Part shown: positions 1 through 10,608 of the stretch, in pieces
How positions within the stretch are numbered: the stretch's first letter is position 1
How the letters are laid out: each line of letters starts with the position of its first letter
Source: Lysobacterales bacterium
Lineage (GTDB): Bacteria > Pseudomonadota > Gammaproteobacteria > Xanthomonadales > Marinicellaceae
Length of the DNA: 64,000 nt
Direction: 5' to 3'
Assembly: GCA_026982315.1 (NCBI GenBank)
Contig: JALSHI010000025.1
Location: 1 to 64,000, forward strand
Notes under the pieces: generated by a model
Database searches by the model: none
What the model saw: the letters and a program-made list of their open reading frames with translations, nothing else
Told to the model about the DNA's origin: nothing
Position numbers and translations under genes: made by a program

Positions 1-36
1 CTTTTTATCTTCGTTCTCTCATATAAGGATGTTCTT

Positions 37-810
37 ATGTTTGCATTGATTGGTGACTCGCCGGTTTGGCAAGTTTTTTGGTATGCGTTGTTAACGGCGG
101 TGGCCACGGGCCTGGGCGCCATCCCTTTTGCTTTTATCAAAAAGCAAAGCCCTAGCATTATGGGGGTCTCCAATGCGTTGGCGGCCGGTTTGATGTTGGG
201 GGCCAGTTTTGGCCTGATTTACGAGGGTATTGAATATCACCTGGCCAAAACGGTTCTGGGGGTTATTGCCGGTCTGGTGTTTATTTACCTGACGCATAAA
301 GTTCTTGAGCGTTTTGAAGGCATGCACCATTTTGAGGGTGAAATTTTTGCCGGTCTCAAACAGGGCAGTCTGAAAAAAGCGGTGCTTATCGTGTTAATTA
401 TGACGGTTCACTCTGCGGCAGAAGGCATTGGCATTGGCACGTCTTTTGGAGGCGGCATGACTTTTGGTTTGATAATGAGCCTGGCCATCGCTGTGCATAA
501 CATTCCAGAAGGTCTGGCCATTTCTGCGGTTCTGACCAGTCGTGGTATGCCATGGTGGAAAGCGGCGTTGTGGAGCATTTTTACGTCTCTGCCACAGCCG
601 CTCATGGCTGTACCGGCCTTTCTGTTTATCCAGGCTTTCAAACCTTTGTTGCCGGTTGGTCTGGGTTTTGCCGCCGGGGCCATGTTGTGGCTGACCTTGT
701 CTGAAATTGTTCCTGACGCCTATGAGGATATCAAACCGGAGAAAACCGCGCTCGTTACGGTGTTTTCACTGATCCTTATGGTGGCTTTTCAGGTTTATTT
801 GGGGGATTAA
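37..810 (+). CDS. ZIP family divalent metal transporter
   Basis: A 257-residue, almost entirely hydrophobic inner-membrane protein of the ZIP family, which imports zinc, iron or manganese into the cytoplasm. Two successive helices carry the expected metal-site residues: H125 and E129 in VHSAAEG, and H154, N155 and E158 in AVHNIPEG. A short His-rich loop (MHHFEGE, about residues 96-102) lies between early helices, as is common in the family. The ATG follows an AAGGA ribosome site (about 26-30). The gene converges on the metallophosphatase on the opposite strand with only 15 nt between them. The metal cannot be told from sequence. Confidence 0.88.
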   Translation: MFALIGDSPVWQVFWYALLTAVATGLGAIPFAFIKKQSPSIMGVSNALAAGLMLGASFGLIYEGIEYHLAKTVLGVIAGLVFIYLTHKVLERFEGMHHFEGEIFAGLKQGSLKKAVLIVLIMTVHSAAEGIGIGTSFGGGMTFGLIMSLAIAVHNIPEGLAISAVLTSRGMPWWKAALWSIFTSLPQPLMAVPAFLFIQAFKPLLPVGLGFAAGAMLWLTLSEIVPDAYEDIKPEKTALVTVFSLILMVAFQVYLGD

Positions 811-825
811 CCCTTTGTCCGCGGG

Positions 826-2487
826 TTATTCCGTACATGAGTCGCGGAGGGTATTGCATATGCGCCCATCGACAACCGGCGCAATGCCTTCCGGGTGCTG
901 GCGCAGGCGCTCGATCAGCAAGGTTTTCAGTTCCGTGCCATTGAGTTGGCAGGGCACAACCATGTCGGCATCAATCACGTGATATCCGTCGTGGTCGCTG
1001 TGGGGGCTGATAAGGTATTCCGGCACCACCAGGCGCAATGAGTCGGTGTCTTTCACTGGCCGCCCGTCGGCATAATGAAGGTTGAAGAACTTTTGCTTTT
1101 TGGGGTCATGAGTAAAGCCAAATCCGGCAATTAACAGCCAGTGACCGTTAGCGGTCCATTTGTCGATATCGTGTTGTAGCATGGCCTTGAGCGTCTTGCC
1201 GTCAATCTGAATCAGCATGAGGGGCGACGGGTAAGCAAACATGGCTTCCATATGCCCGCTGGTGATGGCGCTGCCAGCAGTAATGTTCTGGTTAAGCCGT
1301 ATGCTGCCGGAATTAATCGCCGCCATGTCAGCTTTGCAGGCGGAAAAAGCCGCCAAGGCGGTGTCGGCAATAAAATTACCCAGGTTGGTTTCAAATCGGC
1401 GGATTTCGCTTTCCTCGCCAATGAGATCGACCCGGGTTTTTCCATATACGGTTTGTAAACAATCAGCCGGCTTGCCGACTTGCTGGCAATAGCGTTGATT
1501 TAACAGGGTCAGCCACTGATCGGCAGCGGCCAGCGCCTCGGCATCCGGTGAAACGCTTTTGTTCAGTTCGATGCGTATTGGCAAAGTGTGAATCCCGTGT
1601 CCGGAAGATTCCAGCGGGGCGATAACCGCGGATACCGCGTCGGCATCCGCTTTGACTATCCAGTGGCCGTTTATGTTTTCGAGTTGATGATAGTGCTCGT
1701 GGCCGCCCATAATCATGTCTGGTCGCAGGGGGGGCGGCAATTGCATGAGCTTTTTATCTCGATCAAGGGACTGGTGCGTCAGAGCAATAATGAAATCCGC
1801 ACCTTTTTGGCGCAACAGGGGAACGTATTTTTTGGCTGTGGCCGCAGGGGAATCAAAAGATTCAATGTATTCTGGATGGACCATGTCGGTGCTAATGGAA
1901 AACAGGCCCACACGTATGGGAGCGGTTTTTCCGGGCAATTCAACAATGGCCCATTTTTTCAGGTTGTCGCTGCGGATCAGCGGTTGGCCTTGCTGGTTCT
2001 TTTTCCACTCGATATTGCTGTCCAGCCAGGTGAATTTTGATTCCTGAATACGGGCTTCGAGGGTGCGGGCATGTTTGAGCGCACCTTTGTCAAACTCGTG
2101 GTTGCCAAAAGTCACAAACATCAACGGGTCGAATACACCCGGGCGCGCATCCAGCCGGTTGAGCATATCGATCATTGCCTGGCCGTGAAAGACGCGGCTG
2201 GAAAATGATGGGTGTAAAAAATCGCCTGCGTGCAGCAATAGTACAGGATGACCTTGAAACTGTAGTTTTTTACGCAGGGTGACGACGCGGGGCAAGCCAC
2301 CCACTTGACCGTTATACAGACCTTTCAGCTGATAGACATCATTGATGCCCAGAATAAGCGGCCAGGCATGTTCCGGGGCTGTTTCAGCCTGGTGAGCGGG
2401 TTGCTTGACCGGTTTTTGGCAACCTGTCAGCATGGCCAGCATACTGACGCAAAAAGCCAGGAAATAGCGCCGGGGGAATGTATCCAT
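826..2487 (-). CDS. 5'-nucleotidase/UshA-like metallophosphatase lipoprotein
   Basis: A 553-residue exported protein of the bifunctional metallophosphatase/5'-nucleotidase family, which hydrolyses nucleotides or related phosphoesters outside the inner membrane. The N-terminus is a lipoprotein signal with lipobox LTGC, giving Cys23 as the lipidated residue. The metallophosphatase core shows D88 (HAGDF), N129-H130 (FGNHEF) and a GGHEH block. The C-terminal half (from about residue 340) matches the 5'-nucleotidase substrate domain. The first metal motif reads IND50-V-Y52, where UshA-type enzymes have D-x-H; I recall a subfamily with NDVY, so this may be a lineage trait rather than loss of activity. 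It is divergent from rnd. The natural substrate is unknown. Confidence 0.82.
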   Translation of the reverse strand: MDTFPRRYFLAFCVSMLAMLTGCQKPVKQPAHQAETAPEHAWPLILGINDVYQLKGLYNGQVGGLPRVVTLRKKLQFQGHPVLLLHAGDFLHPSFSSRVFHGQAMIDMLNRLDARPGVFDPLMFVTFGNHEFDKGALKHARTLEARIQESKFTWLDSNIEWKKNQQGQPLIRSDNLKKWAIVELPGKTAPIRVGLFSISTDMVHPEYIESFDSPAATAKKYVPLLRQKGADFIIALTHQSLDRDKKLMQLPPPLRPDMIMGGHEHYHQLENINGHWIVKADADAVSAVIAPLESSGHGIHTLPIRIELNKSVSPDAEALAAADQWLTLLNQRYCQQVGKPADCLQTVYGKTRVDLIGEESEIRRFETNLGNFIADTALAAFSACKADMAAINSGSIRLNQNITAGSAITSGHMEAMFAYPSPLMLIQIDGKTLKAMLQHDIDKWTANGHWLLIAGFGFTHDPKKQKFFNLHYADGRPVKDTDSLRLVVPEYLISPHSDHDGYHVIDADMVVPCQLNGTELKTLLIERLRQHPEGIAPVVDGRICNTLRDSCTE

Positions 2488-2555
2488 GGTGGTAAAATGC
2501 CTGATTCTTGAAAAATGGGTGCAATGTCGTGGGCGGTGATGCCAAAAGCAGCGTT

Positions 2556-3614
2556 ATGATAACAGATTACCTGTGGGTAGATGATGCCCGCCAGTGGCAG
2601 GCATTGGCGGGCAATTTTTCGGGTACGCAATTGTGTTTGCCGTTTGACTCGGAATTTGAACGGACCAGCACGTTCTATCCGAATCCGTCGTTACTACAAA
2701 TGATGATGGGCGAACAAATCGTATTGCTGGATGTGCAGGCAATCAGCGACTTGCGTCCGCAGGCGGAGGTATTTGATACCGTTTTGTGCCACTCTGGCAG
2801 TGAAGACATGGAAATCCTGCAATTACTCACCGGCCGGCTGCCACGGCAGGTGTTTGATACCCAGGTGGCTGCATCCCTGTGCGGTTATGGTTTGCACATG
2901 AGCTACCAGAATCTGGTTAAAAACCTGCTGGGCATCACGCTGGAAAAAGCCCATAGCCGCTCGGATTGGACACGCCGGCCGTTAAGCGCTGAGCAAATTC
3001 AATACGCCATTGAGGATGTGATCTATCTGCCGCAGATGCGCGATATGCTCCTGCAAAAGCTACGGGAGAAAGATCGCGAGCCGTGGTTTTGGGAGCTCAT
3101 GGAAATCTGGAAGAAAAAGGCCTTGAGTGACCAGAATGTCACCAAGACATTCATCAAAATCAGCCGCAGCAAACGCTATGATTTGCCTCGACAACAAAAG
3201 CTGTTTGCTTTGCTGGGATGGCGTGACGAGGAAGCCCGTCGTCGCAATAAACCCCGCCAGTGGATTTTGAAGAATCACGAAATAGAGGCGCTGGTGGAGC
3301 GCAATCCGCAGAATCATCAGGATTTATTGCGGACGTGCCGGTTAAGTTCCGGTTTGGTCAAGCACCAGGGTGAACGGTTGTTGCGTTTGCTGGCGCAGGC
3401 TGTATCGATGGATCCGGCTCTTTTACCACCGTTGGGTCAGTTGGATGAAAAACAAAGTCAGCGTTTCAATGCCCTGAAAAAAACGCTGACAGAAACCGCT
3501 CAGCGCCTTGATGTGCCAGCCTCGGTTTTTGCCAGCACTCAGGAGTTGAAGCAGCTGGTGGCAGCCGGTGGTTCCCTCGATGATTTGCCAGGATGGCAAT
3601 ACGCGTGTCAGTAA
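2556..3614 (+). CDS. rnd: Ribonuclease D
   Basis: A 352-residue 3'-5' exoribonuclease that trims tRNA precursors and other stable RNAs. The DEDD exonuclease core is complete: D31 and E33 (PFDSEFERT), D84 (HSGSEDME) and Y150/D154 (YAIEDVIYL). An HRDC-type helical region occupies about residues 205-290, followed by a C-terminal helical tail, the usual RNase D layout and length. I chose the ATG at 2556 (MITDYLWVDD), where family similarity begins. An upstream in-frame start at 2508 would add 16 residues that look unrelated. ribD starts 13 nt downstream, so the two may be cotranscribed. Confidence 0.93.
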   Translation: MITDYLWVDDARQWQALAGNFSGTQLCLPFDSEFERTSTFYPNPSLLQMMMGEQIVLLDVQAISDLRPQAEVFDTVLCHSGSEDMEILQLLTGRLPRQVFDTQVAASLCGYGLHMSYQNLVKNLLGITLEKAHSRSDWTRRPLSAEQIQYAIEDVIYLPQMRDMLLQKLREKDREPWFWELMEIWKKKALSDQNVTKTFIKISRSKRYDLPRQQKLFALLGWRDEEARRRNKPRQWILKNHEIEALVERNPQNHQDLLRTCRLSSGLVKHQGERLLRLLAQAVSMDPALLPPLGQLDEKQSQRFNALKKTLTETAQRLDVPASVFASTQELKQLVAAGGSLDDLPGWQYACQ

Positions 3615-3627
3615 CGCAGGATAATCC

Positions 3628-4848
3628 GTGAGCCACTTTGCTTCTGATCAACATTTTATGCGTGAAGCGTTGGCCCTGGCCCGGCTGGGGCTGGCCAGCA
3701 CGGATCCGAACCCACGGGTGGGCTGTGTGATTGTGCGTGATGAACGCATCGTGGGCACTGGCTATCATCGGCGCGCAGGCGAACCCCATGCGGAAGTTTA
3801 TGCCTTGCGGGAAGCCGGAGAACAGGCTGCAGGGGCTACGGCTTATGTCACTTTGGAGCCCTGCAGCCATTACGGCCGCACACCGCCGTGTGCCGATGCG
3901 CTGATTGCCGCGGGCATCGCGCGGGTGGTGGTGGCCATGGCCGATCCTTGTGACAAGGTGGCCGGCGCCGGGCTGCGGCGAATGCGCGAGCATGGCATCG
4001 AAGTGGTCGAAGGCGTGTTGGGTGAGGCCGCCGAAGCATTAAGTCAGGGATTTTTTCATCGGATGCGAACCGGTAGGCCATGGGTTCGCCTGAAACTGGC
4101 GCAATCACTGGATGGGCGTAGCGCCATGGCCAGCGGAGAAAGTCAGTGGATAACGGGGCAGGCCGCACGAGCCAATGCACAACTGTGGCGCGCACGCAGC
4201 AGCGCCATTGTCACTGGTATCGGCACGGTTCTGAGCGATGATTGTCGGTTAACGGTGCGCCCTGAACAGTTGCCCGAGTCAATCCCTTTTGACAATGAGC
4301 GTGACCAGCCGGTGCGCGTGGTGCTGGATTCCAGACTGCGTATGCCGGCTTCGGCGGCTTTATTGCGCCAGCCTGGCCGCACTGTGTTGTTGACCGGCAG
4401 GGATGATGCCACAGGCCAGCAATGGCTGCAGACGGTGACCAATCAGCATCCATCGCTCCGGCATAAGCTGGTGGTGCACTCGCTGCCTGTCGATTCCAGC
4501 GGAAGGCTGGATTTGAAAGCGGTACATCGGTGGCTGGCCGGGCAGGACTTCAATGAGATTCTGGTAGAGGCCGGAGCGACACTGGCCGGGGCTTTTCTGC
4601 ACGCGGAACTGATTGATGAGTTGCTGGTCTATACGGCGCCAGTCTTGCTGGGCAGCGAGGCGCGGCCTAGCGTCATTTTGCCCTTGCAGCGCATGGCCGA
4701 AAAGGTCCGCCTGGAGATTCAGCAGCGCCAAATACTGGGTAACGACGAGCTGGTGCGGGCGTGGCTTGTCAAATACACCCGAAATGATGCAGTTGGGATG
4801 ACAGCATGCCAACTGGCTCCAGATGTCTCCACAACAGCAAAAGGGTGA
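3628..4848 (+). CDS. ribD: Bifunctional diaminohydroxyphosphoribosylaminopyrimidine deaminase / 5-amino-6-(5-phosphoribosylamino)uracil reductase
   Basis: Catalyses the deamination and side-chain reduction steps of riboflavin synthesis after GTP ring opening. The N-terminal cytidine-deaminase-like domain (about 1-145) holds the zinc site H54-A-E56 and the C79/C88 pair in LEPCSHYGRTPPC. The reductase domain (about 150-375) follows. The start is a GTG at 3628 with AGGAT 5-6 nt upstream; the next ATG (3658) would cut into the conserved N-terminal helix. At 406 residues it is a little longer than E. coli RibD, through a C-terminal tail without recognised features. First gene of the rib run, 4 nt before ribE. 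Confidence 0.95.
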   Translation: MSHFASDQHFMREALALARLGLASTDPNPRVGCVIVRDERIVGTGYHRRAGEPHAEVYALREAGEQAAGATAYVTLEPCSHYGRTPPCADALIAAGIARVVVAMADPCDKVAGAGLRRMREHGIEVVEGVLGEAAEALSQGFFHRMRTGRPWVRLKLAQSLDGRSAMASGESQWITGQAARANAQLWRARSSAIVTGIGTVLSDDCRLTVRPEQLPESIPFDNERDQPVRVVLDSRLRMPASAALLRQPGRTVLLTGRDDATGQQWLQTVTNQHPSLRHKLVVHSLPVDSSGRLDLKAVHRWLAGQDFNEILVEAGATLAGAFLHAELIDELLVYTAPVLLGSEARPSVILPLQRMAEKVRLEIQQRQILGNDELVRAWLVKYTRNDAVGMTACQLAPDVSTTAKG

Positions 4849-4852
4849 TGCA

Positions 4853-5497
4853 ATGTTTACCGGAATTATCCAGTCCATGGGGCGTATTGCCCGGGTTGAG
4901 CCCATCGAAGGCGATATGCGCCTGGGCATCGATGTTGCGGCGTTACTGCCGAGCACAGAAATCCGCATGGGTGACAGCATTGCGGTCAATGGCGTCTGCC
5001 TGACGGCCAAAAATCAGCCAGATAGCTGTCAGCCAGTCATGTGGGTTGACGTATCGCGCGAGACGTTGGACAAAACCACCGTGGCAGACTGGCAGCCGGG
5101 ACAATTGGTGAATCTGGAACCGGCTTTGCGATTGGCGGATCGTTTGGGCGGACATATCGTCAGCGGACATGTGGATGGTGTGGTGCAGGTACTAACGCGG
5201 CAGGCAGACGCCCGTTCTTTACGCCTGTGCTTGCAAGCGCCTGCGGAACTGGCCGCTTTTATTGCCCCCAAGGGGTCGGTGTGTCTTGATGGAGTCAGCT
5301 TGACGGTGAACGCGGTCAGTGGCCGGGAGTTCAGTGTAAATCTGGTGCCGCATACCGCTGAGGTAACGACCCTGGGCACATGCAAGCCTGGTTCTGAGCT
5401 AAATTTGGAAGTTGATACCCTGGCACGATATGTGGCCCGTTTGCACGAATGGGGTATTCCCGCACAAAACAACGTCAGAGAAGGTGATAAATCCTGA
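4853..5497 (+). CDS. ribE: Riboflavin synthase, alpha chain
   Basis: Converts two molecules of 6,7-dimethyl-8-ribityllumazine into riboflavin and the pyrimidine precursor. The 214-residue protein has the usual internal duplication: one lumazine-binding barrel begins MFTGIIQ, and the second begins near residue 98 ([12 protein letters not shown]). The C-terminal helix [11 protein letters not shown] is typical of the trimerisation helix. The ATG at 4853 matches the universal MFTGII start; an upstream in-frame start at 4823 would lie inside ribD. The stop codon overlaps the ATG of ribB as TGATG, so translation is probably coupled. Confidence 0.96.
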   Translation: MFTGIIQSMGRIARVEPIEGDMRLGIDVAALLPSTEIRMGDSIAVNGVCLTAKNQPDSCQPVMWVDVSRETLDKTTVADWQPGQLVNLEPALRLADRLGGHIVSGHVDGVVQVLTRQADARSLRLCLQAPAELAAFIAPKGSVCLDGVSLTVNAVSGREFSVNLVPHTAEVTTLGTCKPGSELNLEVDTLARYVARLHEWGIPAQNNVREGDKS

Positions 5498-6627
5498 TGA
5501 CACACACACAACAACAGCCCGTTGAGGCAAGCAGTCTTGACAGCACCATGGAGCTAATCGATGAGTTGCGTGCGGGCAGAATGGTCATTCTCATGGATGA
5601 CGAAGACCGCGAGAATGAAGGCGATTTGCTTATCGCGGCTGAAAAAGTGACACCGGAAGTCATTAACTTTATGGCGCGCGAGGCCCGAGGCCTGATCTGC
5701 CTGACGCTGACACCGGCCCACTGCCAGAAACTGGGCTTGCCAATGATGGTGCAGGACAATGGCCTGGGCCTGGGAACGAACTTTACGGTTTCCATTGAAG
5801 CGGCCACCGGTGTCACCACAGGAATTTCCGCGGCGGATCGCGCCCGGACTATCCAGGTGGCGGTTAATCCGGCAGTCAAGCCGGAGGACATTGTGACTCC
5901 GGGCCATGTTTTTCCCCTGCGGGCGCGTCCCGGCGGCGTGTTACAGCGGGCAGGCCACACTGAAGCCGGATGTGATCTGGCTCGCCTGGCGGGGTTTCAG
6001 CCGGCCGCGGTCATTGTGGAAATCATGAACGACGATGGCAGCATGGCCAGAAAGCCCGATTTGCTGGCGTTTGCCCAGCGTCACGGTCTGAAAATCGGCA
6101 CCATTGCGGATTTGATCCAGCACCGCATGTTGCATGAACAAACGGTGCAGGCAGTTGATCGTTTTCCTCTTCAGACTGAATTCGGGGAGTTTACTGCCGT
6201 ACGCTTTCTGGATACCGTCACACAGCGGCAGCATCTGGCGTTGCTGAAAGGCGATATCAAGGCCGATGAACCGACTTTGGTTCGGGTGCATGCGGGTCAC
6301 TGGTTGCGGGATTTGACCGGGGCGTATGACGCCATTCCCCACTGGACGTTCCGGCGGGCCCTGCGGGAAATCGAACAGGCTGGGCAGGGCGTGGCGGTTT
6401 TGCTGGACGATGGCCAGCGGAATTTCTCCCGGGAACTGATGCAACTGAAGTCATCTGATCAGCGCCAGCTGGAAAAGCCCATGTCTCTGGCTTATCAGGA
6501 TATTGGCACTGGTTCCCAGATTTTACGCGCTCTGGGCGTGGGAAAAATGCGTCTGATGAGCCCACCGGTGCGATTCCCGGCCTTGTCCGGATTTGGTCTC
6601 GAAATTACTGAATATGTGGAGTTATGA
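5497..6627 (+). CDS. ribB: 3,4-dihydroxy-2-butanone 4-phosphate synthase with degenerate GTP cyclohydrolase II domain
   Basis: Makes the four-carbon unit of lumazine from ribulose 5-phosphate. The DHBP synthase domain (about 15-210) is intact, with [10 protein letters not shown] (34-43) and the H153-T-E-A-G-C159 block. The C-terminal half (about 222-376) is shaped like GTP cyclohydrolase II, as in RibBA fusions, but the zinc block is gone: after VRVH (262-265) the cysteines are missing, and there is no cysteine after C159. That half therefore cannot be a normal GTP cyclohydrolase. A complete RibA is encoded two genes downstream. Similar RibB proteins with inactive tails are known in Pseudomonas and relatives. 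ribH follows with a 1-nt gap. Confidence 0.93.
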   Translation: MTHTQQQPVEASSLDSTMELIDELRAGRMVILMDDEDRENEGDLLIAAEKVTPEVINFMAREARGLICLTLTPAHCQKLGLPMMVQDNGLGLGTNFTVSIEAATGVTTGISAADRARTIQVAVNPAVKPEDIVTPGHVFPLRARPGGVLQRAGHTEAGCDLARLAGFQPAAVIVEIMNDDGSMARKPDLLAFAQRHGLKIGTIADLIQHRMLHEQTVQAVDRFPLQTEFGEFTAVRFLDTVTQRQHLALLKGDIKADEPTLVRVHAGHWLRDLTGAYDAIPHWTFRRALREIEQAGQGVAVLLDDGQRNFSRELMQLKSSDQRQLEKPMSLAYQDIGTGSQILRALGVGKMRLMSPPVRFPALSGFGLEITEYVEL

Positions 6628-6628
6628 C

Positions 6629-7108
6629 GTGAATATCAAAATAATCAGCGGCCGCTTTGGCGACTTTTCCCGCACGCGCGTGGTGGTTGTCTCGGCGCGA
6701 TTCAATGAGCTGGTGGTTAAACACTTAACTGACGGCGCCATTGAAACACTGCTTCGTTACGGAGTGAGCGAACATCATTTGCTGCACGTTACAGTGCCCG
6801 GCGCCCTGGAAATTCCCCTGGCCGCCAGGCAAGCCGTGGCTTCATTCCAGGCAGATGCCGTGATTGCTGTTGGCACGGTGATTCGTGGTGAAACCACTCA
6901 CTATGAATCGGTGTGTACCGAAAGCGCTGCCGGTTTGTCGCGCTTGTCGGCCGATGCGGGTGTGCCGGTTATCAATGCCATTTTGACGGTTGAAACCATG
7001 GATCAGGCTTTGGCCCGAGCCGGCGGCAAGGCCGGCAACAAGGGCCGGGAAGCGGCGGAAGTGGCGCTGGAAATGGTGGATTTGGCCCGGCAGTTACAAA
7101 ACGGATGA
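6629..7108 (+). CDS. ribH: 6,7-dimethyl-8-ribityllumazine synthase
   Basis: Condenses the RibB product with the ribitylamino-pyrimidine to give lumazine, the substrate of RibE. The 159-residue sequence has the family blocks SARFNELV, VPGALEIPLAA, VIRGETTHYE (with the catalytic His) and GNKGREAAEVAL near the C-terminus. I start it at the GTG at 6629 (first residues M-N-I-K-I-I), 7 nt after GGAG (6618-6621) and 1 nt after the ribB stop. An ATG at 6614 would overlap ribB and has no good ribosome site. In many relatives nusB comes next; here it is ribA. Confidence 0.94.
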   Translation: MNIKIISGRFGDFSRTRVVVVSARFNELVVKHLTDGAIETLLRYGVSEHHLLHVTVPGALEIPLAARQAVASFQADAVIAVGTVIRGETTHYESVCTESAAGLSRLSADAGVPVINAILTVETMDQALARAGGKAGNKGREAAEVALEMVDLARQLQNG

Positions 7109-7124
7109 GTCCCTGGTGAAAAAA

Positions 7125-7808
7125 ATGCCTTCAAATCCGACCCGGGAGCTTTCCAAACGGGAGCTTTCCAAAGTGGTCAAAAAGCCAGCTAAATCTGGCA
7201 TGTTCCGGCATGTATCATCGGCCCGCCTGCCCACAGCTTGGGCGGAGTTTACCTTACATGCTTTTGAAAATGAAGCCGGGCAGGAGCATGTAGCCTTGAC
7301 GCTGGGCGATGTCAGTGACTCGCATGCAGAACCAGTACTCAGCCGCATTCATTCCGAGTGTCTGACAGGTGATGCCTTGTTCAGCTTGCGTTGCGATTGC
7401 GGCGCACAATTGCAGTATGCCCTGCAGTCGCTGGCGGCTGCCGGTCGCGGCATTTTGTTCTATTTGCGGCAGGAAGGTCGGGGCATTGGTCTGGTCAACA
7501 AAGTTCGCGCCTATCATTTGCAGGACGCTGGCGCTGATACGGTTGAAGCCAACGTACACCTGGGCTTCGAGGTCGATATGCGTTCTTACGATGCGGTGGC
7601 GGATATCTGCCGGCATTTCGGCATCCGGCGTTTGGCCTTGATGACGAACAATCCAGCCAAAGTCAAAGCGCTACAGCAATTGGGTATTGAAGTGGCCCGA
7701 CGGCTGCCAATCCAGATATCGGCCAATCCCCATAACCGCTTTTATCTGCACACCAAGGCCAGGAAAATGGACCACCTGCTGTCGGGTGAAGATAGTGACT
7801 CTCAGTGA
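7125..7808 (+). CDS. ribA: GTP cyclohydrolase II
   Basis: Opens the imidazole ring of GTP, the committed step of riboflavin synthesis. From the ATG at 7125 the protein has 227 residues. The zinc site is complete: C79 in HSECLTGD and C90/C92 in LRCDCG. The catalytic stretch LYLRQEGRGIGL and the C-terminal TNNPAKV block are also intact. Family similarity begins near the Met at 7200 (MFRHVSSARLP). The 25 residues before it are a basic extension containing RELSKRELSK, encoded by a perfect tandem 15-bp duplication. A GTG at 7116 is another possible start. RibA makes up for the dead domain of RibB. Confidence 0.92.
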   Translation: MPSNPTRELSKRELSKVVKKPAKSGMFRHVSSARLPTAWAEFTLHAFENEAGQEHVALTLGDVSDSHAEPVLSRIHSECLTGDALFSLRCDCGAQLQYALQSLAAAGRGILFYLRQEGRGIGLVNKVRAYHLQDAGADTVEANVHLGFEVDMRSYDAVADICRHFGIRRLALMTNNPAKVKALQQLGIEVARRLPIQISANPHNRFYLHTKARKMDHLLSGEDSDSQ

Positions 7809-7965
7809 GATGCCCTTAGCAGACGGCGGCGTCAGGATGCAGAGTGACGGGAGCTGGGCAACGGAGTTATCATTCGAGTGCGTTCTGTGCCGTTAAATAT
7901 GGTTTTACCGCGCTGCTTTTCCAAGGATAATCGATTATTTGCGGCTTGATACCAGGGTCTGTCTG

Positions 7966-7994
7966 TTAGACAATCCTCCCACGCTGAATATATA
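7966..7994 (+). promoter_or_regulatory. Predicted sigma-70 promoter for the thioredoxin-like gene
   Basis: TTAGAC (7966-7971) and TATATA (7989-7994) are separated by 17 nt, and an AGGAG ribosome site lies just downstream at 8000-8004. The 204-nt gap after ribA holds no other gene that I can see. Confidence 0.45.
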
Positions 7995-8012
7995 TAAATA
8001 GGAGCATAAAAA

Positions 8013-8570
8013 ATGGTACGCATGACGACACCGCCGGTGGAAACCGGTCAGCAACTGCCGGATTTTGAGCTGCCAGGGGTTGACGGACAGCACTGGTCCG
8101 TAAAAAAAGCCATGGGGGAAAACGGCCTGGTGGTGATGTTTATCTGCAATCACTGCCCTTATGTAAAGTCCATTCAGGATCGTCTGGTGGAGGACTGCAA
8201 AACCCTGCAAGAAATGGGTGTGAATTGCCTGGCCATTATGTCCAATGACCCGGCTGAATATCCTGAGGACTCATTTGACAACATGAAAAAGGTGGCGGAA
8301 GAAAAAGGCTACCCGTTTCCCTACGTGATGGACGAGGATCAATCAGTGGCCAAGGCCTGGGGTGCTGTCTGCACGCCGGATTTTTTTGGCTTGGATAAAC
8401 ACGGGCGGGTTCAGTACCGGGGGCGTCTGGATGCTGCCGGTAAAGACGGCAGCGCGGTCGGTTTGCGTCGTGATCTGGTGGAAGCCATGCGGGAGTTGGT
8501 GGAAACCGGCACCATCACCAGTCAGCAATGGCCCAGTATGGGCTGCTCCATCAAGTGGAAACAATCATAG
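8013..8570 (+). CDS. Thioredoxin-family (AhpC/TSA-like) protein
   Basis: A 185-residue cytoplasmic thioredoxin-fold protein without a signal peptide. The N-terminal strand and loop (FELPGVDGQHWS) are of the redoxin type. The active site is C45-N-H-C48 in MFICNHCPYVK, a CxxC pair in the position of the thioredoxin motif, which suits a reductase or thiol-peroxidase-related role rather than a one-Cys peroxidase. A cis-Pro-like TPDFFGLD segment follows near residue 120. The family is widespread and poorly characterised. The start has a strong AGGAG site 8 nt upstream. parE follows 46 nt later but need not be related in function. Confidence 0.82.
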   Translation: MVRMTTPPVETGQQLPDFELPGVDGQHWSVKKAMGENGLVVMFICNHCPYVKSIQDRLVEDCKTLQEMGVNCLAIMSNDPAEYPEDSFDNMKKVAEEKGYPFPYVMDEDQSVAKAWGAVCTPDFFGLDKHGRVQYRGRLDAAGKDGSAVGLRRDLVEAMRELVETGTITSQQWPSMGCSIKWKQS

Positions 8571-8613
8571 GATCGATTTCGGTGAGCCATCAAAACCATG
8601 CAGGGATACCTGA

Positions 8614-10500
<1,887 letters not shown>

Positions 10501-10546
10501 ACCGGTTCTGTCTTTCCCACCGGTACAGATGAAAAAGTTCCGATTT

Positions 10547-10570
10547 GACTTGCAATGTGGTCCGCAAGTC
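10547..10570. other. Inverted repeat in the leader of the secreted-protein gene
   Basis: GACTTGC (10547-10553) and GCAAGTC (10564-10570) form a 7-bp inverted repeat around a 10-nt loop, 38 nt before the ATG at 10609. No T-tract follows, so an operator or leader hairpin fits better than a terminator. Confidence 0.35.
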
Positions 10571-10608
10571 GGTAAGTATCAGGGACTAAATACAAAAAGA
10601 GGGAAGAA

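Noticed and set aside
3300-5500. FMN riboswitch before a riboflavin gene
   Set aside because: The gaps in the rib run are only 0-13 nt and I see no aptamer-like conserved segments; a riboswitch elsewhere in the genome is possible.
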